Source of the DNA: GCA-2733415 sp049614485
Lineage (GTDB): Bacteria; Bacteroidota; Bacteroidia; Flavobacteriales; Flavobacteriaceae
Assembly: GCA_049614485.1 (NCBI GenBank)
Contig: JBMZDR010000018.1
Coordinates: 1 to 42,276, forward strand
Direction: 5' to 3'
DNA: 42,276 nt
Part shown: positions 16,218-22,681 of the stretch, piece after piece
How the letters are laid out: each line of letters opens with the position of its first letter
How positions within the stretch are numbered: position 1 is the first letter of the stretch
Notes under the pieces: generated by a model
Database searches by the model: none
What the model saw: only the letters and a program-made list of their open reading frames with translations
Told to the model about the DNA's origin: nothing
Made by a program: the position numbers and the translations under genes

Positions 16218-17372
16218 TTAAAAGAATGTTTGTTCTTCTCTATTCATTTTACGCAATAACGGAGAACATCTGTAACGATCTTCATGATACTCGTTATACA
16301 TAGCATCTAGTTTATTTACACACCAAGAAATTCCTTTCTCATCTGCCCAAGCCAATAAGCCTTTAGGGTAATTAACACCTTTGGTCATGGCATTATCAAT
16401 ATCTGTTGCAGAAGCAACATTCAAGAATAAGGCATCAGCTGCCTCGTTAATTAACATCACTAACACTCTATCGAATATAGTTTGCGCCAACACGCTATCT
16501 TCTGTTGGTGTAGGTTTTATTGCTCCTTCAGAGTAATCATAATAGCCTTTTCCTGATTTTCGTCCTAAATACCCAGCTTCTGAAAAACGTTTTTGCGTAA
16601 ATGCAGGCTTGTACCTTGGATCAAAATAAAATGCTGTAAATACTGTTTCTGTAACGGTATAATTGACATCATTACCGATGAAATCCATTAATTCAAACGG
16701 TCCCATTCTAAATCCTCCCAAGCTTTTTAATGCCCAATCAATAGTTGCAAAATCTGCAACTCCTTCTTCATAAATACGCAATGCCTCTCCATAAAAAGGT
16801 CTTGCGACACGATTGACGATAAACCCTGGTGTATCTTTAGCAACAGCTACAACTTTTTTCCAATCAGAAATCGTTTGGGTTGCTTTATTTAATACCTCAG
16901 CTGATGTTTGTATGGCAGGAATCACCTCAACCAACTTCATTAAAGGCGCTGGGTTAAAGAAATGAATTCCCACACAACGTTCTGGTTTTTTTAAGGACGC
17001 CGCAATAGATGCTATTGATAAAGACGATGTGTTTGAAGCTATGATACAATCATCGGAAACATAAGTTTCTAATTCTGAAAACACCTTTTGTTTAACATCA
17101 AGGTTCTCAATAATTGCCTCAATAGTTAAATTAGAATTTGCTAAATCTTTTAAGCTATTTACATAAGAGATGTTGTTTTGAATTCTTGACTTCTCCGTTT
17201 CATCAATTCTACCTTTAACTACTAATCGTGCTAATACTTTTTCTAAACTCGCTTTACTTTTATCTAAAGCGTCTTTTTTAGTATCGTATATTTTAACTGT
17301 ACACCCAGAAGTTGCTGCTACTTGTGCAATTCCACTTCCCATTGTACCTGAACCAATAATTCCTACATTCAT
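16218..17372 (-). CDS. paaH: 3-hydroxyadipyl-CoA dehydrogenase
   Basis: 384 residues from ATG 17372. The frame extends to a TTG at 17384, but GGAAAG-TAA-T-ATG gives a good ribosome site and the usual MNVGIIGSGTMGSGIAQ start. It has an N-terminal Rossmann NAD-binding fold (GIIGSGTMGSG), the catalytic HFFNPAPLMKLVEVI segment, and two C-terminal 3HCDH helical parts (GFIVNRVARPFYGEAL; MTKGVNYPKGLLAWAD). It oxidises (S)-3-hydroxyadipyl-CoA to 3-oxoadipyl-CoA. It is shorter than E. coli PaaH (475 residues) but has all catalytic parts. One base separates it from paaG. Confidence 0.92.
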   Translation of the reverse strand: MNVGIIGSGTMGSGIAQVAATSGCTVKIYDTKKDALDKSKASLEKVLARLVVKGRIDETEKSRIQNNISYVNSLKDLANSNLTIEAIIENLDVKQKVFSELETYVSDDCIIASNTSSLSIASIAASLKKPERCVGIHFFNPAPLMKLVEVIPAIQTSAEVLNKATQTISDWKKVVAVAKDTPGFIVNRVARPFYGEALRIYEEGVADFATIDWALKSLGGFRMGPFELMDFIGNDVNYTVTETVFTAFYFDPRYKPAFTQKRFSEAGYLGRKSGKGYYDYSEGAIKPTPTEDSVLAQTIFDRVLVMLINEAADALFLNVASATDIDNAMTKGVNYPKGLLAWADEKGISWCVNKLDAMYNEYHEDRYRCSPLLRKMNREEQTFF

Positions 17373-17373
17373 A

Positions 17374-18153
17374 TTACTTTCCAATAAAATTAGGTTTTCT
17401 TTTTTCTACAAAGGCATTTACGCCTTCTGAATAATCTTCCGTTTGAGCGGCTTCAATTTGATATTTAGATTCTAAATCTAATTGTTCTTTTAGATTATTC
17501 ACTAAAGATGCATTTAAAACTCTCTTTGTTAATCCCAATCCTTTGGTTGGCATTTTAGCCATTTTAACAGCTAACTTTGTAACTTCTTCTTCAAAAGTTT
17601 CTGCTGAAAAATATTTGTAAATCATTCCGATACGCTCAGCCTCTACTGCATCAACTTTATCACCTGTCATCATTAACGCAGATGCTTTTTGAAAGCCGAT
17701 AAGTCTTGGTAAAAAGAATGTTCCTGCACTATCAGGGATTAAACCAATTTTACTAAATGCTTGAATAAAAGAAGCATTCTCAGTTGCTACTACAATATCA
17801 CAAGCTAAGGCGATGTTTGCACCTGCTCCAGCAGCAACGCCATTAACCGCTGCAATAATTGGTTTTTCTATTGCGCGAATACGCTCAATAATTGGGTTGT
17901 AATGTTCTTCTAAAATTGCTTTGAAACCTGGGTTTAATTCTGGACTTGTTACTTCTTTTAAGTCTTGACCAGCACAAAACGCTTTTCCATTTCCTGTTAA
18001 AACAATTGCTCTAACCTCATTATTCTTTTCACAATCGTCTAATTTCTCTTGAAGGTTCAATGCCATTTCTCTATTGAAACTATTGAATACTTCTGGACGA
18101 TTTAACGCCAAAAACGCGACGTTATTTTCTATTTTTAAAGTAATTGAACTCAT
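17374..18153 (-). CDS. paaG: 1,2-epoxyphenylacetyl-CoA isomerase
   Basis: 259 residues from ATG 18153; upstream in-frame starts at 18168 and 18171 fall in a repeat and are unlikely. This is a crotonase fold with GKAFCAGQDLKEV (oxyanion hole), NGVAAGAGANIALACDI, and the PaaG-type active site FSKIGLIPDSAGTFFLPR, where the Asp replaces the hydratase Glu. PaaG isomerises the ring epoxide to oxepin-CoA and also shifts double bonds later in the pathway. Its order after the epoxidase genes matches the reaction order. Confidence 0.93.
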   Translation of the reverse strand: MSSITLKIENNVAFLALNRPEVFNSFNREMALNLQEKLDDCEKNNEVRAIVLTGNGKAFCAGQDLKEVTSPELNPGFKAILEEHYNPIIERIRAIEKPIIAAVNGVAAGAGANIALACDIVVATENASFIQAFSKIGLIPDSAGTFFLPRLIGFQKASALMMTGDKVDAVEAERIGMIYKYFSAETFEEEVTKLAVKMAKMPTKGLGLTKRVLNASLVNNLKEQLDLESKYQIEAAQTEDYSEGVNAFVEKRKPNFIGK

Positions 18154-18170
18154 ATATCGTATAAACATCA

Positions 18171-18190
18171 ATTCCCGCTTACGCAGGAAT
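18171..18190. repeat. Short palindromic repeat in the paaD-paaG spacer
   Basis: ATTCCCGCTTACGCAGGAAT: 8-base arms with one mismatch around TTAC. The sequence has the form of the small dispersed palindromes found between genes in flavobacterial genomes. Only one copy is seen in this window. Confidence 0.5.
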
Positions 18191-18198
18191 GATTTATT

Positions 18199-18699
18199 TT
18201 ATTTTAAACATTTAAAGTAATCGAAAGGCTCTAAACAATCTTCACATTGGAAGAAGGCTTTACAAGCGGTAGACCCAAACTGACTTACCATTTTAGTATT
18301 TGAGGAACCGCATTGCGGGCAAGCCACTAACTTCTTTCCTCCTAACAACACATCTTTATCAGCATCTGCTTCTAAAGGTGGTGCAATACCATACTTAAGC
18401 AATGCTTGTCTTCCTTTTTCAGTAATCCAATCGGTAGTCCAAGCTGGCGATAATACTAATTTTACGTTAGCATTATAACCATGTTCTTTCAGTATTTTTT
18501 TGATATCATCACCAATAACATCCATTGCAGGGCAACCAGAATACGTTGGCGTGATAACTACTTGAACGGTATTATCTATTAATTGAGCAGAACGCACAAC
18601 TCCCATTTCCAAAATAGACAATACCGGTATTTCTGGATCAGAAACCTGTTCTAAAATCGGGAATAATTGTTCGTCTATTTTTGGGGCTGTTGCAGTCAT
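18199..18699 (-). CDS. paaD: Phenylacetyl-CoA epoxidase maturation subunit PaaD
   Basis: About 166 residues from ATG 18699 (a TTG at 18708 is also in frame). It has an N-terminal MIP18/DUF59 domain (DPEIPVLSILEMGVVRSAQ; TPTYSGCPAMDVIGDDI) and a C-terminal zinc-ribbon-like part (CPQCGSSNT, then CEDCLEPFDYFKC). PaaD is needed for an active epoxidase and is thought to help assemble metal or Fe-S centres. It follows paaC with almost no spacer. Confidence 0.94.
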   Translation of the reverse strand: MTATAPKIDEQLFPILEQVSDPEIPVLSILEMGVVRSAQLIDNTVQVVITPTYSGCPAMDVIGDDIKKILKEHGYNANVKLVLSPAWTTDWITEKGRQALLKYGIAPPLEADADKDVLLGGKKLVACPQCGSSNTKMVSQFGSTACKAFFQCEDCLEPFDYFKCLK

Positions 18700-18709
18700 T
18701 GTACTCAAA

Positions 18710-19465
18710 TTACCATTCCATTCCTGGGTATGTGCGTTGCATGTATTGCATATCAGCTAGCAAATATCCTAAATGCTCTGTATGCACACCATTTTTACCT
18801 CCTTTTTGAAACCATTTAGATTCAGGAACATCAATCGTTGCTCTTTCTAAAACTGATGTTACTTTGGTGTAATACGCTTCTTTTAAAGTGGTTACATCAA
18901 CTCCAATCCCAGCGTCTACCATTGCTTTATCTGCTTCCGTTTGATGAAATAATTCATCAGTGTATGTCCACAGATTACTTACAGCATTCTGTATGCGTTC
19001 TTTACTTTCTTCAGTTCCATCGCCTAAACGAATTACCCAATCTGTAGAAAAACGCTCGTGATAGCTCACCTCCTTAATTGATTTCTTTGCAATTGCTTTT
19101 AAGGTGTCGTCTTTACTATGCTGTAACTCTTCCAAAAACATCAAATGATAGACATCAAATAAAAACTGACGTACAATAGTATATGCAAAATCTGTATTTG
19201 GCTGTTCTACCAATAACACATTTTTATACTCACGCTCTCTTCTTAAAAACGCAATATCATCTTCGGTTTTTTCTTTTCCAGCTAGTTCCGCAGCATATTG
19301 AAAATAGCTACGCACTTGTCCGAATAAATCTAAAGACACGTTCGTACACGCAATATCAGTTTCTAAACTCGGCCCATGACCACATAATTCGCCCATTCTT
19401 TGTCCAAGAATCAATGAATTATCTGCAACACCTAATATGTATTTGTATAAATTTTCGTTTTGCAT
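18710..19465 (-). CDS. paaC: Phenylacetyl-CoA epoxidase structural subunit PaaC
   Basis: 251 residues, a ferritin-like all-helical protein. Recognisable segments are LGVADNSLILGQRMGELCGH, DIACTNVSLDLFGQVRSYFQ and FLRREREYKNVLLVEQPNTD. PaaC pairs with PaaA as the scaffold half of the epoxidase heterodimer and lacks a working di-iron site. Its ATG overlaps the paaB stop by one base (TAATG), consistent with coupled translation for fixed subunit ratios. Confidence 0.95.
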   Translation of the reverse strand: MQNENLYKYILGVADNSLILGQRMGELCGHGPSLETDIACTNVSLDLFGQVRSYFQYAAELAGKEKTEDDIAFLRREREYKNVLLVEQPNTDFAYTIVRQFLFDVYHLMFLEELQHSKDDTLKAIAKKSIKEVSYHERFSTDWVIRLGDGTEESKERIQNAVSNLWTYTDELFHQTEADKAMVDAGIGVDVTTLKEAYYTKVTSVLERATIDVPESKWFQKGGKNGVHTEHLGYLLADMQYMQRTYPGMEW

Positions 19466-19749
19466 TACATGTGTTTTAGTTCGTCCGGTAATTTGTAAAA
19501 CGTAGGATGCCTGTACACTTTATCTTGTGCTGGTTCAAACAATTCTCCGTTATTATCTGGATTAGATGCTGTAATATCTTTCGATTCTACAACCCAAATG
19601 CTTACACCTTCCATTCTACGTGTGTATACATCTCTTGCGTTTTCTAATGCCATTTCAGCATCAGAAGCATGTAAACTTCCACAGTGTTTATGCTCTAATC
19701 CATTTTTACTTCTTATAAATACTTCCCAAAGAGGCCAATTATTTTTCAT
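19465..19749 (-). CDS. paaB: Phenylacetyl-CoA epoxidase subunit PaaB
   Basis: 94 residues, the family's normal size (95 in E. coli). Typical segments are WEVFIRSKNGLEHKHCGSLH, DAEMALENARDVYTRRMEGV and SIWVVESKDI. PaaB bridges PaaAC dimers in the oxygenase complex. It overlaps paaC by one base, but 91 bases with stacked palindromes separate it from paaA. Confidence 0.96.
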   Translation of the reverse strand: MKNNWPLWEVFIRSKNGLEHKHCGSLHASDAEMALENARDVYTRRMEGVSIWVVESKDITASNPDNNGELFEPAQDKVYRHPTFYKLPDELKHM

Positions 19750-19767
19750 CGATAAATTTATTTATCG

Positions 19768-19824
19768 TTCCCTTGAAAAAAGGGAAACTTATTATTATTT
19801 ATGAGATTCCCTTTTTCAAGGGAA
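19768..19824. repeat. Inverted pair of palindromes in the paaA-paaB spacer
   Basis: TTCCCTTGAAAAAAGGGAA (19768-19786) and TTCCCTTTTTCAAGGGAA (19807-19824). Each is a palindrome with 7-bp arms, and the two are near-perfect reverse complements of each other (one A fewer). They can form two small hairpins or one long stem. The form is REP-like and could stabilise or process the mRNA. Confidence 0.7.
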
Positions 19825-19827
19825 TAT

Positions 19828-19843
19828 TAGCAACTAGTTGCTA
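19828..19843. repeat. Perfect 16-bp palindrome over the paaA stop codon
   Basis: TAGCAACTAGTTGCTA; its last three bases (complement) are the paaA TAG stop. It lies next to the double palindrome in the same spacer. Confidence 0.6.
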
Positions 19844-20788
19844 TACTGCTTTTTTAATATCTTTTTTTGCTGCGTGTGCCATGGCACCATCGCGAACCCA
19901 AGTTCCTTTTTCCCAAGCACCAACTCTAGCACTTAAGCGTTCTTTATTACAAGGACCATGACCTTTAACCACTTGCCAAAACTCATCCCAATCTATGGCT
20001 CCGAAATCGTAACTTTTACGCTCTTCATTCCATTTTAAATCTGGATCAGGAATTGTTAATCCTAAAACCTCTGCCTGTGGTACTGTTTGATCTATAAACT
20101 GCTGACGTAATTCATCATTAGTTTTACGTTTCAATTTCCAACGTAATGACTGTGCTGTATGAACAGACTCAGCATCTGTAGGGCCTAACATCATTAATGA
20201 CGGCCACCACCATCTGTTCAAAGCATCTTGAGCCATTTCTTTTTGCTCCTCAGTTCCGTTTGCTAATTTTAGCATAATTTCAAATCCTTGGCGCTGGTGA
20301 AAACTTTCTTCTTTACATACACGCACCATTGCTCTTGCATAAGGGCCGTAAGATGTATTCATTAATGGAATTTGGTTGATGATTGCTGCTCCATCTACTA
20401 ACCAACCTATGGCTCCCATATCTGCCCAAGTAATTGTTGGATAATTGAATATACTTGAGTACTTTGCTTTTCCGGTGTGTAATTGTTCGTATAACTCATC
20501 ACGAGAAACTCCTAAAGTTTCTGCTGCACTGTATAAATACAACCCATGTCCTGCCTCATCTTGCACTTTTGCCAACAAGGCAACTTTACGACGTAAAGAT
20601 GGCGCACGAGTAATCCAATTTCCTTCCGGCAACATTCCTACAATCTCAGAATGTGCATGCTGAGAAATTTGGCGAATTTGTGTTTTTCTATACTTTTCTG
20701 GCATCCAATCTTTCGGCTCTATACGAACATCATCTGTGATTTTTTGCTCAAAAGCAATTTCATGTTTTTTAAGTTCTTCTTCACTCAT
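19841..20788 (-). CDS. paaA: Phenylacetyl-CoA epoxidase catalytic subunit PaaA
   Basis: 315 residues. Di-iron oxygenase subunit that epoxidises the ring of phenylacetyl-CoA. Ferritin-like metal motifs are visible: Glu48 in HSEIVG, DEAGH (77-81), Asp132 in VDGAAIINQ and EESFH (160-164). The C-terminal segment (IDWDEFWQVVKGHGPCNKER) is also typical. It is the first epoxidase subunit, 46 bases after paaE. Confidence 0.96.
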   Translation of the reverse strand: MSEEELKKHEIAFEQKITDDVRIEPKDWMPEKYRKTQIRQISQHAHSEIVGMLPEGNWITRAPSLRRKVALLAKVQDEAGHGLYLYSAAETLGVSRDELYEQLHTGKAKYSSIFNYPTITWADMGAIGWLVDGAAIINQIPLMNTSYGPYARAMVRVCKEESFHQRQGFEIMLKLANGTEEQKEMAQDALNRWWWPSLMMLGPTDAESVHTAQSLRWKLKRKTNDELRQQFIDQTVPQAEVLGLTIPDPDLKWNEERKSYDFGAIDWDEFWQVVKGHGPCNKERLSARVGAWEKGTWVRDGAMAHAAKKDIKKAV

Positions 20789-20812
20789 ATCTTATAAGCT
20801 TTTTAGCTTTTA

Positions 20813-20828
20813 GCTTTTAACTAAAAGC
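20813..20828. repeat. Inverted repeat in the paaE-paaA spacer
   Basis: GCTTTTA-AC-TAAAAGC, preceded by tandem AGCTTTTT/AGCTTTT units. A possible mRNA stem before paaA. Confidence 0.5.
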
Positions 20829-20834
20829 GTTATT

Positions 20835-21911
20835 TTATGCATCAAAATCTACAACAACTTTATCTGTAGTAGGTACTGCTTGACAAGTAAGCACATACCC
20901 AGCTTCAACTTCATCTGGCTCTAATCCGTAGTTTAACTTCATTTCAACCTCTCCTTCAATCACTTTTGCTCTACATGTACAACACACACCTCCTTTACAA
21001 GCGAAAGGTAAATCTGCGTCATTAGCAAGTGCTGCATCTAATATATTATCATGATCTGCCACGTCCATTTCAAAATGGAATTCTTTGTCGCCATCAATAA
21101 TAGTCACTTCTGTATGATCAGCCTGGTGTTCTAATACTTCTGCAATATGTTTTTTATCTTCTTCAGTATTCCCCGCATTAAACAATTCAAAATGCACTTT
21201 TTCTTTTGCTAATCCAGCAGAAACTAGCTCATCTCTTATCAAGAAAATCATTTCTTCAGGACCACAAATAAAGCACTCATCAACAGAAGGAATATCAATT
21301 ATTTTTTTCGTTAAATTTTGTAACTTTTCAGAAGTGAATCGTCCATGTAACAATGGAATCCCTCTATTTTCTCTTGTTAAGAAATAAAACACTTCAAAAC
21401 GCCCTAAGTATCTGTTTTTAAGCCCTTCTATTTCATCCTTAAAGATAATACTTTTTACTTTTCTATTCAAGTAAAACAATTGAATGGTCGCTTCAGGCTC
21501 AAGAGACAAGTGCGTTTTTATAATAGATAAAATAGGCGTAATACCACTACCAGCTGCAAACACTATATAATGCTTTGGCCTGGTTGCATCAACCTCAACA
21601 CAAAACTTACCATCTGGAGCTGACACTTCTAAAACATCTCCTGCTTTCAATTCTTCATTAGCATATGTAGAAAATACACCGCCTTTAATTTTCTTAATAG
21701 CAACCTGCCATTTGTTTTCAATTGGACTCGTACATAAAGAGTAAGAACGACGGATATCTTCTCCGTTAATATCTTTCTTTAAGTTCAGGTGCTGCCCTTG
21801 TTTATATTGAAACTCTTCTTTTAAAGATTCTGGCACATCAAATGTTACTGCAACGGTATCTTTAGTTTCTTTATAAACATCTTTGACTATTAATTTTTGA
21901 AAATCAGCCAT
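20835..21911 (-). CDS. paaE: Phenylacetyl-CoA epoxidase reductase PaaE
   Basis: 358 residues. It moves electrons from NADPH through FAD and a 2Fe-2S centre to PaaA. The FAD-binding region has RRSYSLCTSP; the nucleotide-binding domain has FAAGSGITPILSI and CFICGPEEMIF; the C-terminal plant-type ferredoxin has cluster ligands Cys305, Cys310, Cys313 and Cys343 (CKGGVCCTC, then LTCQAVP). Unusually for proteobacteria but not for Bacteroidota, it is the first catabolic gene of the operon. A promoter and a TetR-like operator lie directly upstream. Confidence 0.95.
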   Translation of the reverse strand: MADFQKLIVKDVYKETKDTVAVTFDVPESLKEEFQYKQGQHLNLKKDINGEDIRRSYSLCTSPIENKWQVAIKKIKGGVFSTYANEELKAGDVLEVSAPDGKFCVEVDATRPKHYIVFAAGSGITPILSIIKTHLSLEPEATIQLFYLNRKVKSIIFKDEIEGLKNRYLGRFEVFYFLTRENRGIPLLHGRFTSEKLQNLTKKIIDIPSVDECFICGPEEMIFLIRDELVSAGLAKEKVHFELFNAGNTEEDKKHIAEVLEHQADHTEVTIIDGDKEFHFEMDVADHDNILDAALANDADLPFACKGGVCCTCRAKVIEGEVEMKLNYGLEPDEVEAGYVLTCQAVPTTDKVVVDFDA

Positions 21912-21935
21912 ATTTTTTATTCAGTTTTTTTCAAA

Positions 21936-21951
21936 ACTAACAATTGTTAGT
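21936..21951. promoter_or_regulatory. TetR-type operator 1 upstream of paaE
   Basis: Perfect 16-bp palindrome ACTAACAATTGTTAGT, 25 bases before the paaE start and just downstream of the -7 element, where a repressor would block initiation. It shares ACTAA-N6-TTAGT with the site at 22556-22571. Confidence 0.75.
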
Positions 21952-21959
21952 TAGTCTTG

Positions 21960-21988
21960 CAAATTTATATTAATTTTTTATTTCACAA
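21960..21988 (-). promoter_or_regulatory. paa operon promoter (TTG-N18-TAAATTTG)
   Basis: On the minus strand the -33 TTG (21988-21986) and -7 TAAATTTG (21967-21960) have the normal Bacteroidota spacing. It overlaps the 3' end of tetR and reads into paaE. Confidence 0.7.
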
Positions 21989-22550
21989 TTACACCTTCTA
22001 ATAAAACTTGACTCAAATCTGCATCTAAATCTTTTAAATTAACATCCTCTTTTTTAGGAATCCATAAATACAGTGATCTTAAAGTTGATAAAACAGAAAA
22101 CAGCATTACCTCTGGATTCACCTCGGAAATTACTTTGTTTTCAATACCGCTGATAATTACCTGGCGAAACTTTTCTTCATAATCATCGCGAAGTTTTAAG
22201 TAATACTCTAATTGTTCTTCCAAATGTACCCAGTCTGTATTTAAAGACGCCATGCCGTTAGGATGATTGATTGTAATTGAAATGTGCAATGAAATAATAT
22301 CTTGCAATTTTTCAACAGCTGTTTTGTTAGAATCAACTATAGCATCCATGCCCGCAACGAACTCTTCTGCAAGTGATAAAATAATTTCAGAAAGAATCTC
22401 TTGTTTAGACTTTATATGATTATACAAGCTTGCGGCTTTCATACCCATAACTTGAGCAATATCACGCATAGTTACCGCACTATACCCTTTTTCTTTAAAG
22501 AGAACCTCTGCCTTTTTAATAATTTCTTGTTTGCGAATGGATGTTTTCAA
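21978..22550 (-). CDS. TetR family regulator, PaaR-like
   Basis: 190 residues. The N-terminal helix-turn-helix (VTMRDIAQVMGMKAASLYNH, then IKSKQEIL) is followed by an all-helical ligand domain. TetR-type regulators of paa genes (PaaR) release DNA when phenylacetyl-CoA appears; that role is inferred here from position. The start is a TTG at 22550: an in-frame TAG lies three codons upstream and no early ATG exists. One operator-like dyad lies 6 bases before its start (autoregulation) and a second before paaE. Confidence 0.88.
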   Translation of the reverse strand: MKTSIRKQEIIKKAEVLFKEKGYSAVTMRDIAQVMGMKAASLYNHIKSKQEILSEIILSLAEEFVAGMDAIVDSNKTAVEKLQDIISLHISITINHPNGMASLNTDWVHLEEQLEYYLKLRDDYEEKFRQVIISGIENKVISEVNPEVMLFSVLSTLRSLYLWIPKKEDVNLKDLDADLSQVLLEGVIVK

Positions 22551-22555
22551 AATAA

Positions 22556-22571
22556 ACTAATTAACGTTAGT
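22556..22571. promoter_or_regulatory. TetR-type operator 2 between tetR and the hydroxylase gene
   Basis: ACTAATTAACGTTAGT keeps both half sites ACTAA and TTAGT at the same 6-base spacing as operator 1; the centre is not symmetric. It could control tetR and the divergent hydroxylase gene. Confidence 0.6.
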
Positions 22572-22646
22572 TAGAGTGCTAATATATTGAATTAAAATTG
22601 ATATTACATAAGTGAGATACAGCAGCTGTTCTTCCATAAATATTTA

Positions 22647-22655
22647 TAGCTTTGT
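22647..22655 (+). promoter_or_regulatory. -7 promoter element (TAGCTTTG) for the hydroxylase gene
   Basis: Exact TAnnTTTG match about 27 bases before ATG 22682. No clear -33 TTG is seen, which fits a promoter needing an activator or a weak one. Confidence 0.5.
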
Positions 22656-22681
22656 TTACACTTAAAAAACAGATATATGTC

